Assembly: GCF_937425535.1 (NCBI RefSeq) | Contig: NZ_OW485601.1 | Coordinates: 2,196,501 to 2,260,500, forward strand | Direction of reading: 5' to 3' | DNA length: 64,000 nucleotides | Source of the DNA: Rhodovastum atsumiense | Lineage (GTDB): Bacteria; Pseudomonadota; Alphaproteobacteria; Acetobacterales; Acetobacteraceae | Shown: positions 15,898 through 23,851 of the stretch, piece by piece | Layout: each line of letters starts with the position of its first letter | Numbering within the stretch: position 1 is the first letter of the stretch | Translations under genes and position numbers: made by a program | The notes under the pieces: model-generated | Told to the model about the DNA's origin: nothing | The model's database searches: none | The model's input: only the letters and a program-made list of their open reading frames with translations

Positions 15898-17232
15898 TCA
15901 GTCGGCGCCTGCCCCCGGCCGCCGCAGCCCCACGGGGCGCACCGCCGCCGAGATCTTCGCGGCGAGCACCTTGTCGATGCGGTGCCCGTCCATGTCCATC
16001 ACCTCGAAGTGCCAGCCCAGCGTCTCCACCACATCGCCCGCCTGCGGCACGCGCCCCATCGCCTGCAGCACCAGCCCGGCCACCGTCTGGTAGGCCCGCG
16101 GCTCCGGCAGTTGCAGGCCGACCAGATCGGCCGCCTCGTCCGCAGGCATCGAGCCCGACAGCAGCCAGGAGCCATCGTTGCGCTGCACTGCCGGGGGTTC
16201 GCCCATCCCTTCGGCATCGGCACGGAAGGCCCCGACGATCGTTTCGGTCAGGTCGGTCGGCGTGACCACGCCCTCGAAATTGCCGTACTCGTCATGCACC
16301 AGCGCCATCGGCACCTCGGCGTCGCGCAGCACCGCCAGCACATCGAGCGCATCAGCGCCATCCGGCACCACCGGCGCCGTTCGCACCAGCGCGCGGATGT
16401 CGAGCTGGCCGTCGCGCAGCAGGGCGGCCAGCACGTCGCGCGTGCGCACCACGCCCACGATGACGTCGGGCGCGCCTTCGCCGACCGGCAGCAGCGTGTG
16501 CCGGGTCGCCAGCGTGATCTCTTTCAGCGACGCAAGATCCGCCCGTGCGTCCAGCCAGTCCACCTCGCCACGCGGCGTCATCACGCCACGCACCGGCCGG
16601 TCACCGAGCCGCAACACGCCGGTGATCATGCGCCGCTCCGCCGGCTCGATGGCGCCGTGGCGCTGTGCCTCGGCCACCAGGACACGGACATCCTCCTCGG
16701 TGACGCGCTGATCCGGTTCCTCGGCCAGCCCGATCAGGCGGAACACCAGGTCGGTCGAATTGTCGAGCAGCCACGCCACCGGTGCCGCCACCCGCGAGAG
16801 GATCGCCATCGCCGGCGCCATCGCGCAGGCCAGCCCCTCGGCATTGCGCAAGGCGAGCCGCTTGGGCACCAGCTCGCCGACAACGATGGAGAGATAGGTC
16901 ACCGCCACCACCACCAGCGCGAAGCCGAGCGGCTCGGCCACGGCCGGCGGCAGGCCGGTGGCGGCGAACCAGACCGCCAGCCGCGCGCCGAAGGTCGAGC
17001 CCGAGAAGGCCCCCGCCAGCACGCCAACCAGGGTGATGCCGATCTGCACGGTCGAGAGGAAACGGCCGGGATCCTCGGCCAGCGCCAGCGCCGCCTTCGC
17101 GCCGGGCCGCGCCGCCTCGGCCAGCGCCCGCAGCCGCGGCCGCCGGGCGGACACCACCGCCAGTTCGGCCAGGGCGAAGACGCCGTTCAGGACGACGAGA
17201 ACGAGGATGAGAAGCAGTTCGAGCATGAGCAT
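15898..17232 (-). CDS. Hemolysin C/CorC-family membrane protein (CNNM, CBS pair, CorC domain)
   Basis: A 444-aa inner-membrane protein. Residues 1-190 are a CNNM/DUF21 domain with four hydrophobic segments and the ELVPKRLALRN motif; about 200-320 are a CBS pair (GVMTPRGEVDWLD and ALVHDEYGNFEGVVTPTDL); about 345-425 form the CorC/HlyC domain (DGSWLLSGSMPADE). Relatives handle Mg2+/Co2+ efflux or general membrane stress; haemolysin activity is a historical name. The ATG at 17232 or 17226 begins the first helix; the open frame upstream is basic and unsupported. Ends 16 bp from rlpA, convergent. Confidence 0.87.
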   Translation of the reverse strand: MLMLELLLILVLVVLNGVFALAELAVVSARRPRLRALAEAARPGAKAALALAEDPGRFLSTVQIGITLVGVLAGAFSGSTFGARLAVWFAATGLPPAVAEPLGFALVVVAVTYLSIVVGELVPKRLALRNAEGLACAMAPAMAILSRVAAPVAWLLDNSTDLVFRLIGLAEEPDQRVTEEDVRVLVAEAQRHGAIEPAERRMITGVLRLGDRPVRGVMTPRGEVDWLDARADLASLKEITLATRHTLLPVGEGAPDVIVGVVRTRDVLAALLRDGQLDIRALVRTAPVVPDGADALDVLAVLRDAEVPMALVHDEYGNFEGVVTPTDLTETIVGAFRADAEGMGEPPAVQRNDGSWLLSGSMPADEAADLVGLQLPEPRAYQTVAGLVLQAMGRVPQAGDVVETLGWHFEVMDMDGHRIDKVLAAKISAAVRPVGLRRPGAGAD

Positions 17233-17625
17233 GGGGAGGCGTGCAGCCGATCCTTCCAGACTGATGTCCCGCCCGTGCATCCGGCGGGCAGGAACGAGGC
17301 GTGACGATGCGCCGCACCGGATAGGCGGCGCCTGGGATGTCCGGCGTTGCTTTAACAGATCACCGCGACGATGGGGCATGGCCGATCTGGCCAGCCACGC
17401 CACGCGGCCCGGGAAGCGTCCTTGCGGGGCAAGCCCTATCCACCGTCACCGGCGCCCCCAGCCAAGAGTAGGACACATTCTCAAAAATAACTATTTTTCA
17501 ACAGAACATCGCGTAGAAATCGAAATTGACGATGGGCGGTCCCGCTGCCGGCAGGGGGACGGTACAATTCGTTCCCCGGCCGAGCGTAGTGCTTGCAACC
17601 ACCATCGATAACGTTCATGAAGAGT
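17233..17625. other. Intergenic region between the CorC-type gene and the small open frame at 17722
   Basis: About 390 bp. A locally AT-rich patch (about 17475-17525) may hold promoters for either side. No gene of reasonable quality is seen; antisense reading frames here look like GC-bias shadows. Confidence 0.45.
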
Positions 17626-17653
17626 TTACGGGAGCCCCTTACCGCTCCCGTAA
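17626..17653. promoter_or_regulatory. Perfect 10-bp-arm hairpin upstream of a small open frame
   Basis: TTACGGGAGC (17626-17635) and its exact reverse complement (17644-17653) flank an 8-nt loop. No T tract follows. It lies about 70 bp before the small open frame at 17722, so it may be an operator or a 5'-UTR structure. Confidence 0.5.
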
Positions 17654-17721
17654 GCGACAGGCTTGGCGTTTAGGCCGCCTGTTCAGCCCCGTGTCTCTCA
17701 CTGACGAGAAAGGCCATGATC

Positions 17722-17898
17722 ATGAGTGACCTGACGGTGCTCGGCTGCGAAGACAGGAACGGCGAGACGGCGACGATCGAAAGCCCTGAGACGCAGGACC
17801 GGATCACCGCCGAACGTGCCCCGCCGCAACGCGTGGAGGCCACCACGACAAGCGGCCACCCGACACCGGAAGTGTTGGCTGGCTGGCTGGCCGCCTGA
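17722..17898 (+). CDS. Small hypothetical protein (58 aa), tentative
   Basis: A 58-aa acidic, polar product without a membrane segment; I recognise no family. ATG 17722 is preferred because AAAGG lies eight bases before it; an ATG two codons earlier (17716) is too close to that site. It stands alone after a 10-bp-arm hairpin and ends with an Ala-rich helix-like tail (VLAGWLAA). The reading frame is short and could be chance. Confidence 0.35.
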   Translation: MSDLTVLGCEDRNGETATIESPETQDRITAERAPPQRVEATTTSGHPTPEVLAGWLAA

Positions 17899-17976
17899 CC
17901 GGACCGCGCCTCCTGCCCCCGGGCGACTGCCGGACCGGATCTTCATCCGACCGCATGCAGGTCGCCCAACCCCGTC

Positions 17977-18843
17977 TCATGCTCCCTGCCCCGCGGGCAG
18001 GGGACTCATCCGCAGCTTAACGTCGCGCGGCGTCGCGTAGTACGGCGCCGAGGTCACCAACAGGTCGGCGCCCGCGGCTGCGAAGGCCGCGGCGTTGGTT
18101 TCGTTGATGCCACCAGCGGCAGCAAGCAGCGGCCGGGGTGAGCACGCCTGGAACGCGGCCGCGAGCCGGGCGACGCTCTCGGGGGTTGCCTTGTCGATCT
18201 GCACCACGTCCACCCCGGCCCTGGCCAACGCCAGGGCCTCTGCCTCGGTCTCGGCCTCGGCGCGGAGACAGCGTTCCGGCGCGTGCGCACGCAGGCGCCG
18301 GAACACCGCCGCGAGGTCGGTGCCCTCGGCGAGGAAGACGCGGTGATCGGCGAAGACCAGGACGGAATCAGACAGGCCCAGGCGGTGCGGCACCGCGCCC
18401 CCGGCCATGATCGCCTTGAGCGCGATCCGCTTGGCGCCCGGCATGTGCTTGCGGGTGCAGGCGACGGCGACCTGCGGCGCGACGGCACGCGCGGCGGCGA
18501 CGATGGCGGCGGCACGGCTGGCGATGCCCGAGGCCAGTTCGATCAGCACCTGCGCCGTCTTGCCGGCCCGGTGCAGCGCGCCCGCATCGCCGGTGGCCTC
18601 CAGCAGCAACGTGCCGCGCGCGACGGCGGTGCCGCTGCGCACATGGCAGACGCTGCGGCAGCCGCACAGATCGAGCAGCCGCGCGGCGTCCTCGACGCAG
18701 GCGGCCACCATGTCCGCCGCGGCGGTGAAGCCGGCCCGGCCCGGCCTGGCGGCGATGCCGAGCCCCTCGGTGGTGACGTCGTCGTACGGGACGTCCTCCT
18801 GCACCAGGCGGAGAAGCTCGGAATCCGGGATCGGGAAGGACAT
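17977..18843 (-). CDS. modD: ModD-like protein (nicotinate-nucleotide pyrophosphorylase homologue, molybdenum-associated)
   Basis: A 288-aa protein of the quinolinate phosphoribosyltransferase fold: an N-terminal ISDSE-like opening (IPDSELLRLVQEDVPYDDVTTEGLG), the TRKHMPGAKRIALKAIMAGG segment and a C-terminal barrel with VVQIDKATPESV and AAGGINETNAAAFA. The Ser/Pro substitutions around TRKHMPG and the replacement of NadC active-site context point to ModD rather than NadC. ModD genes are often linked to molybdate transport, but their reaction is not established. It is divergent from a DUF364 gene, another molybdenum-linked family. ATG 18843 was chosen by alignment with the family; its ribosome site is weak. 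Confidence 0.78.
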   Translation of the reverse strand: MSFPIPDSELLRLVQEDVPYDDVTTEGLGIAARPGRAGFTAAADMVAACVEDAARLLDLCGCRSVCHVRSGTAVARGTLLLEATGDAGALHRAGKTAQVLIELASGIASRAAAIVAAARAVAPQVAVACTRKHMPGAKRIALKAIMAGGAVPHRLGLSDSVLVFADHRVFLAEGTDLAAVFRRLRAHAPERCLRAEAETEAEALALARAGVDVVQIDKATPESVARLAAAFQACSPRPLLAAAGGINETNAAAFAAAGADLLVTSAPYYATPRDVKLRMSPLPAGQGA

Positions 18844-18990
18844 GGGTGCACTCGTCGCGTTCATCGGCACGGCAACGCACCATAGCCCCGCCGCTGGTTC
18901 AAGCGCCGCCGCCACGGGAGAACGGCTCACGCGTCGGTAGGAGCGGCGCCGCAACGGCGCTATATCCACGCCGACCCAGGAGACGTGACC

Positions 18991-19851
18991 ATGCCCCAGG
19001 ACGGCATTCTCGCCGACATCATCGCCGATGTCGCCGCCACACTCGGGACCGGGCTGGCGGACATCGCCGTCACGCGCGCCGTGGTCGGCCTCTATTTCAC
19101 CGGCGTGGCGCTCGACACCGGCAGCGCGGGCGTGTGCGTCACACCGGCGAAGACCGCGATCCATGCCACCTGCTGCCCCACCGCCGACGACACCGTCGTG
19201 GCCCCGGGCACGCTGCGTGGCCGACGCGCCGTGGACCTGCTCGACGAAATCGCTTCACCGCATCCGCTGCGCCGCGCGCTCGCCATCGCCACGTTGAACG
19301 CGCTCGCCGAAACCTGCTGGCAGCGCCGGCCGCATCCGGACGTGCTGCTGCGGCCGGATATGGACGCCTTCGACGCGGCCGCCATCGCACCGGGCGAGCA
19401 TGTCGTGCTGGTGGGCGCCTTCGTGCCCTTCCTACGCGCGCTCAAGCGCATGCGCCAGGACTACACCGTGCTGGAACTGAGCGCGGACATGCTCAAGCCC
19501 GAGGAACTGCCGCATTTCCGGCCCGCCGCTGCGGCCGCCGAGGTGATCCCGCATGGCGACGTGGTGCTGCTGACCGGCAGCACGCTGCTCAACGACACGC
19601 TCGAGGATCTGCTGCTGCTGGCGCGCCCTGAGGCACGGGTGGTGGTGGTCGGACCGACCGTGGGACTGATGCCGGAAGCATTCCTGCGTCGCGGCGTGGA
19701 CATCCTGGGTGGCGTGCGCATCACTGCGCCGGAAACCTTCCTGGACGTGCTGGCCGAGGGCGGCTCGGGCCATCACTTCTTCGGCCGTTCGGCCTCCAGG
19801 ATGGTCATGCTGCGGCAGTCGCCGAAACAGGCCACGGCACGGGCCGCCTGA
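18991..19851 (+). CDS. DUF364/DUF4213 putative heavy-metal chelation domain protein
   Basis: A 286-aa cytosolic protein. The N-terminal third (DUF4213-like) has the enolase-fold opening with VVGLYFTGVALDTGSAGVC; the C-terminal part (DUF364) has EHVVLVGAFVPF, LELSADML, ADVVLLTGSTLLNDTLEDLL and VVVVGPTVGLMPEAFLRRG. The family is annotated as putative heavy-metal chelation and is frequent near molybdenum and nitrogenase genes. AGGAG eight bases before ATG 18991 sets the start; a GTG two codons upstream is too close to it. Divergent from the ModD gene, with which it probably shares a metal-related role (inference). Confidence 0.8.
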   Translation: MPQDGILADIIADVAATLGTGLADIAVTRAVVGLYFTGVALDTGSAGVCVTPAKTAIHATCCPTADDTVVAPGTLRGRRAVDLLDEIASPHPLRRALAIATLNALAETCWQRRPHPDVLLRPDMDAFDAAAIAPGEHVVLVGAFVPFLRALKRMRQDYTVLELSADMLKPEELPHFRPAAAAAEVIPHGDVVLLTGSTLLNDTLEDLLLLARPEARVVVVGPTVGLMPEAFLRRGVDILGGVRITAPETFLDVLAEGGSGHHFFGRSASRMVMLRQSPKQATARAA

Positions 19852-19959
19852 AGCGACCGCGGCAAAGACACAGGCGGGTCGGCAAACCGGGCGCCGGCGG
19901 AAGGCGGGAAGCCCGGTCCGGGCTGCCGGTCACCTTCACCGACGCAGGCAATGCGCTCG

Positions 19960-20475
19960 TCACTGCAGGCCGGCGACGGTCGCCCATTGCTTGTCGTGCA
20001 AGGCCTGCGCCGTCTCCGGATGCCTGAGTTCCCAGGACGCGGCGGTCAACTGGTCCAGTTCGCGCCTGGAGACAGTGAGGTCGACCGAAGGACCGCAATC
20101 CTCCGCGGAAAAGCTGGTGCGCCCGCCTTCCCAGTGCACGCGATAGCTGCCCTGGGCGTCATTCGGCTCGTAGCCATGCACCAGCAGGCTGCCGCGCTCG
20201 GCGGCCAGGGTCTGCGGCTCCAGCACGCAGGAAGCGCGGGCGACCTCGTTGCCGGACGGAACACGCGCCCGCACGGGCAGGTCGGCATAGGTGAACCCGT
20301 CGGCCTTTGCCTGGGCCGGACGTTCGAAGACGATGATCTGGCCGACGCGGGCGGCGGCCTGGTGCGGCCCGGTCACCGCCTTGCTGGCACCGACCAGCGT
20401 GACCGTGGTGGCGAGCATGGTCGCGCAGGCCAGCAGCAAGCTCTCCCCCTTGCTCGGGAGACCTCGGAAGTCCAT
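19960..20475 (-). CDS. Hypothetical protein with one N-terminal membrane segment (171 aa)
   Basis: No family recognised. Residues about 10-32 are a hydrophobic signal or anchor (SLLLACATMLATTVTLVGAS), followed by a region with strand-like segments (VGQIIVFERP, FTYADLPVRARVPSG) and two Cys about 63 residues apart that could form a periplasmic disulfide. The protein is probably held in or exported across the inner membrane. AGGAAAAAAGCC precedes the ATG. A perfect 23-bp dyad ends 10 bp upstream of the start codon and overlaps the ribosome site, suggesting tight regulation. Confidence 0.65.
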   Translation of the reverse strand: MDFRGLPSKGESLLLACATMLATTVTLVGASKAVTGPHQAAARVGQIIVFERPAQAKADGFTYADLPVRARVPSGNEVARASCVLEPQTLAAERGSLLVHGYEPNDAQGSYRVHWEGGRTSFSAEDCGPSVDLTVSRRELDQLTAASWELRHPETAQALHDKQWATVAGLQ

Positions 20476-20484
20476 GGCTTTTTT

Positions 20485-20507
20485 CCTATGTTGCGATGCA
20501 ACATAGG
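20485..20507. promoter_or_regulatory. Perfect 23-bp dyad abutting a start codon (operator or RNA hairpin)
   Basis: CCTATGTTGC and its exact reverse complement GCAACATAGG flank GAT. On the minus strand the second arm runs into the ribosome site of the 171-aa hypothetical gene. It could block transcription as an operator or hide the ribosome site as an RNA hairpin. Confidence 0.6.
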
Positions 20508-20763
20508 TAGGGGCCCAGTGTGAGGGTGCAAGCTTATGGCAGGGGTACTGAATTATCAGGGCTCCTCATGGCATGCATGCACTGGAAGCGGGCCAGGACG
20601 CGTCCGGGACCACCGGATCGCGGGGAAGTCACCCGCCGGAACAACGGCATACCGCTGAACCGCGCCCTCCTACGACCGGACCCGGCACCGGCAACCCGGC
20701 CGCCGGACGCCGGCGGCGCCCCCGAAGCTGACGAAGACGTGACAGGTGCCCCGGGCGTCGCCG

Positions 20764-21528
20764 TCAGGCGGGGGGCGGGGTGAGGATCCTGAGCAGGTCG
20801 ACCGGGAAGGGAAACACGATGGTGGAGTTCTTCTCGATGGCGATTTCGCCGAGCGTGCCGAGATAGCGCAGTTGCATCGCGCCCGGGGTCGCAGACAGCA
20901 CGCGGGCGGCCTCGGTCAGTTTTTCCGCCGCCTGCTGCTCGCCCTCGGCATTGATGACCTTGGCCCGGCGCAGGCGCTCGGCCTCCGCCTGGCGGCCGAT
21001 CGCGCGCACCATGCTCTCGTTGAGGTCGACCTGCTTGATCTCCACGCTGGAGACCTTGATGCCCCAGGTCTCGGTCTGCGCGTCCAGGATCTCCTGGATG
21101 TCGCTGTTGAGGCGGTCGCGCTCGGCCAGCATCTCGTCGAGCGTGTGCTTGCCGAGCACCGAGCGCAACGTGGTCTGGGCGAGCTGGCTGGTGGCGAGCA
21201 GGAAATTCTCCACCTGGATCACCGCGCGGTCGGCGTCGACCACCCGGAAATACAGCACCGCATTGACCTTCACCGCGACGTTGTCGCGCGAGATCACGTC
21301 CTGGCTCGGCACGTCGAGCACCACGGTGCGCAGATCGACGCGCACGACCTGCTGCACCAGGGGAATGATGATGATCAGGCCGGGCCCCTTCACCCCGGTG
21401 AAGCGGCCGAGCGTGAACATCACCGCCCGTTCGTACTCGCGCAGCACGCGCACCGTCGCCGCCAGGATGGCGACCAGCACCGCGATGACCAGCGGGAACA
21501 TCAGGACGCCGGGGCCGAAGCTCCCCAT
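20764..21528 (-). CDS. Slipin (stomatin/prohibitin family, SPFH domain)
   Basis: A 254-aa membrane-anchored SPFH protein. One N-terminal helix ([16 protein letters not shown]) is followed by the stomatin signature: [45 protein letters not shown] and the coiled segment [19 protein letters not shown]. Slipins scaffold membrane microdomains and are paired with NfeD proteases. CAGGAGGATCCG precedes ATG 21528. It follows the NfeD gene by 32 bp, the standard operon. Confidence 0.92.
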   Translation of the reverse strand: MGSFGPGVLMFPLVIAVLVAILAATVRVLREYERAVMFTLGRFTGVKGPGLIIIIPLVQQVVRVDLRTVVLDVPSQDVISRDNVAVKVNAVLYFRVVDADRAVIQVENFLLATSQLAQTTLRSVLGKHTLDEMLAERDRLNSDIQEILDAQTETWGIKVSSVEIKQVDLNESMVRAIGRQAEAERLRRAKVINAEGEQQAAEKLTEAARVLSATPGAMQLRYLGTLGEIAIEKNSTIVFPFPVDLLRILTPPPA

Positions 21529-21560
21529 CGGATCCTCCTGTGGGCGCGCCGGCGCCCGGT

Positions 21561-22892
21561 TCAGACCGCCTCGACGAGCAGGCGCAACCCGTCGCGGCCG
21601 GTCACCCGGACCTTGCCGCCGACCACCAGCGCCCGCCCCGGGCCGGCATTCGAGCGGGCATTCCAGTATTCGCCCCGCACGCACACCTGGCCTTCGGTGC
21701 CGTGCCAGGCGGTGACCTGCCCGGCGGCCCCGATCAGCATCGCATCCCCGCTCACCACCGGCCGCCGCCGCGCCCGCAGCAGCATCGCCAGCACGCCGGC
21801 GAACAGCGCCAGACAGGCGAGGGTGGCGCCGAGGATCAGCGCGAGCGGCGGCCGGAAGCCCGGGTCCTCGAACATCATCAGCGAGCCGATCAGGAAGGCC
21901 GCGGCACCCCCGATCCCCAGCGCCCCGAAGCTCGGCACCCAGGCTTCGGCGACCATCAGTGCCAGGCCGAACAGCAGCAGGGCGGCGCCGGCATGGTCGA
22001 TGGGCAGCAGGTTCAGGCCATAGGAGGCGAGCAACAGGCAGATCACGCCGAGCACGCCCGGGGCGAGGATGCCGGGATGGGACAGCTCGAAGGCAATCCC
22101 GGCCATCCCGGCCAGCAGCAGCAGATACAGCAGGCCGGGATTGGTGAGGGTGGCGAGCAGGCGGTCACGCCAGTCCGGCGCCACGGGACGGATCACCGCG
22201 TCCCGCGTGGCCAGCCGGACCGGCCGGCCCGCCGCCACCACCTCGCGGCCATCGGCGGCAGCGAGCAGGTCCGGCAGCCCGGAGGCGACCAGGTCGACCA
22301 CATGCTCGCGCAACGCCGCCTCGTAGGACAGGCTGACCGCCTCGCGTACCGCGCGCTCCGCCCAGGCGGCATTGCGCCCGTGCAGCGCGGCGAGCCCGCG
22401 GATATAGGCGGCGGCGTCATTGACGGCCTTGAGCCGCCCGGCATCGAGGGGGCGTGCCGGCCCGGGCAGCGGCGCCTCGCCGCCCAGCGGCACCGGCGTC
22501 GCGGCCCCGAGATTGGTGCCCGGCGCCATCGCCGCGATGGCACTGGCATAGAGGATATAGGTGCCGGCGCTGGCCGCCCGGGCCCCGGCCGGGGCGACAT
22601 AACCGATCACCGGCACCGGCGAGGCCAGCATCGCGCGCACGATCTCGCGCATCGCACTGTCCAGGCCACCGGGGGTGTCGAGCCGCAGCACGACCGCCGT
22701 CGCATGGTCCTGCACGGCGAGATGCAGGTTGCGCACGACATAGACCGCGGTCGCCGGCCCGATCGCCCCGTCGAGCGCGATCACCGGAACCAGGGGCCGG
22801 TCGCCCCGCGCAGCACCACCCGCCCCGAGCAGGACGGCGCCGGCCAGCAGCATCGCCATCCACGCCTGCGCCCGCCGGCGCCGCCCCTGCAT
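21561..22892 (-). CDS. NfeD-family membrane serine protease partner of slipin
   Basis: A 443-aa protein: signal region to about residue 30, a ClpP-fold 1510-N-type protease domain with [14 protein letters not shown] and the nucleophile region [10 protein letters not shown], four or five membrane helices (about 235-370), and a soluble OB-type NfeD domain at the end ([20 protein letters not shown]). Long NfeD proteins cleave the C-terminus of their partner stomatin in archaea. It is the first gene of the NfeD-slipin operon. Confidence 0.9.
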   Translation of the reverse strand: MQGRRRRAQAWMAMLLAGAVLLGAGGAARGDRPLVPVIALDGAIGPATAVYVVRNLHLAVQDHATAVVLRLDTPGGLDSAMREIVRAMLASPVPVIGYVAPAGARAASAGTYILYASAIAAMAPGTNLGAATPVPLGGEAPLPGPARPLDAGRLKAVNDAAAYIRGLAALHGRNAAWAERAVREAVSLSYEAALREHVVDLVASGLPDLLAAADGREVVAAGRPVRLATRDAVIRPVAPDWRDRLLATLTNPGLLYLLLLAGMAGIAFELSHPGILAPGVLGVICLLLASYGLNLLPIDHAGAALLLFGLALMVAEAWVPSFGALGIGGAAAFLIGSLMMFEDPGFRPPLALILGATLACLALFAGVLAMLLRARRRPVVSGDAMLIGAAGQVTAWHGTEGQVCVRGEYWNARSNAGPGRALVVGGKVRVTGRDGLRLLVEAV

Positions 22893-22943
22893 GTCCGCGT
22901 CCCTCTTCCGCCGCGCCGGCCCGTGACGACCGGCGCGTCACGG

Positions 22944-23417
22944 TCAGACCGGCTCGACGATCTCGGCCGGCGCCGTCGCCACGGCACGCACGATGTCGGC
23001 CCGGCTGACGATGCCGATCACCCGGCCATCGCGCAGCACCGGCACCCGTTTCAGATGGTGCCGGTCGAGCAGATCGGCGATCGCCGGCAGGGACGCCTCC
23101 TCGGTCACGGTGACCACGGAGGGCTGCATCAGTTCGCGCACCCGCCGCTGGTCGAGGCGAATGTACTCCAGGAAGTCCGGCGCGAACTCCAGGCCCTCGG
23201 CGATGACGTTGAGCCACCAGGCCCGGTGCATCTGCTTCTCGCGACCAAAGGGCCGCATCAGGTCGCCCTCGCTGACGATGCCGAGCAACCGGCCCTCGGC
23301 ATCCAGAACCGGTGCGGCACTGACGCCACGCCCGGCCAGCTTGCGCGCGGCCTCGGCGACGGTGTCGTCGGGGCCAACGGAGAGCACGTCCCGTGTCATG
23401 ACACTTGCTGCGTCCAT
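22944..23417 (-). CDS. CBS-domain pair protein with BON-less regulatory fold
   Basis: A 157-aa cytosolic protein built almost only of two CBS motifs: VMTRDVLSVGPDDTVAEAARKL...GIVSEGDL, and LMQPSVVTVTEEASLPAIADLLDRHHLKRVPVL...GIVSRADIV. Between them sits a helical insert (QMHRAWWLNVIAEGLEFAPDFLEYI), common in alphaproteobacterial CBS proteins. Such pairs sense adenine nucleotides. The GGGAGGAG site before ATG 23417 sets the start. An imperfect FNR-type dyad lies about 110 bp upstream. It is 51 bp from the NfeD gene on the same strand. Confidence 0.88.
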   Translation of the reverse strand: MDAASVMTRDVLSVGPDDTVAEAARKLAGRGVSAAPVLDAEGRLLGIVSEGDLMRPFGREKQMHRAWWLNVIAEGLEFAPDFLEYIRLDQRRVRELMQPSVVTVTEEASLPAIADLLDRHHLKRVPVLRDGRVIGIVSRADIVRAVATAPAEIVEPV

Positions 23418-23523
23418 TGCCCACTCCTCCCGGATACGGGCGGGCCGCCGGCGGTTGGAGAGCAATCCGCCTCGCCCTCGCCCTTGGTGTTACTCAGCAT
23501 AGCGGCAACCGCCTGACCCGCGC

Positions 23524-23537
23524 CTGATCCTGATCAA
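23524..23537. promoter_or_regulatory. FNR-type dyad with one mismatch upstream of the CBS gene
   Basis: The minus strand reads TTGAT-N4-ATCAG, one base from the TTGAT-N4-ATCAA consensus. It is about 110 bp from the CBS-protein start and also downstream of the DUF1127 gene. Weak evidence on its own. Confidence 0.3.
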
Positions 23538-23572
23538 TCTCACCCGCCGGTCATGGCCGCCCTGTCCGGGCA

Positions 23573-23851
23573 TCAGGGGTCAAGATCACGGTCCCCGGCA
23601 TGCCGGGGCGAGGGGTGGATATCCCACGCCCAGCGCGACGCCTCGATGCGGGCGTCGCCCGGAGAGAGGCCGATATCGGCCAGCATGCGCGCATCCATGG
23701 CGGCGAGCATGCGCCGGGTCCGTATCACCTCGGCCATGTGCAACAGGCGATGCCAGCCGCGCCGCGCGGTCCTTGAGAGCCACGTCCGCAGCGACGGCCG
23801 GTCCGGTTGCGTTATCGGGAGAGAAGGTGTAGCGTTACTGATTATGTTCAT
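23573..23851 (-). CDS. DUF1127 domain-containing protein
   Basis: A 92-aa basic protein with the DUF1127 pattern in its second half: RTRRMLAAMDARMLADIGLSPGDARIEASR. Small DUF1127 proteins in alphaproteobacteria have been tied to RNA turnover and phosphate or stress responses; the role here is unknown. The N-terminal 30 residues are not conserved in my memory of the family. Its ATG (23851-23849) shares two bases with an ATG of the divergent MocR gene. Confidence 0.75.
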   Translation of the reverse strand: MNIISNATPSLPITQPDRPSLRTWLSRTARRGWHRLLHMAEVIRTRRMLAAMDARMLADIGLSPGDARIEASRWAWDIHPSPRHAGDRDLDP

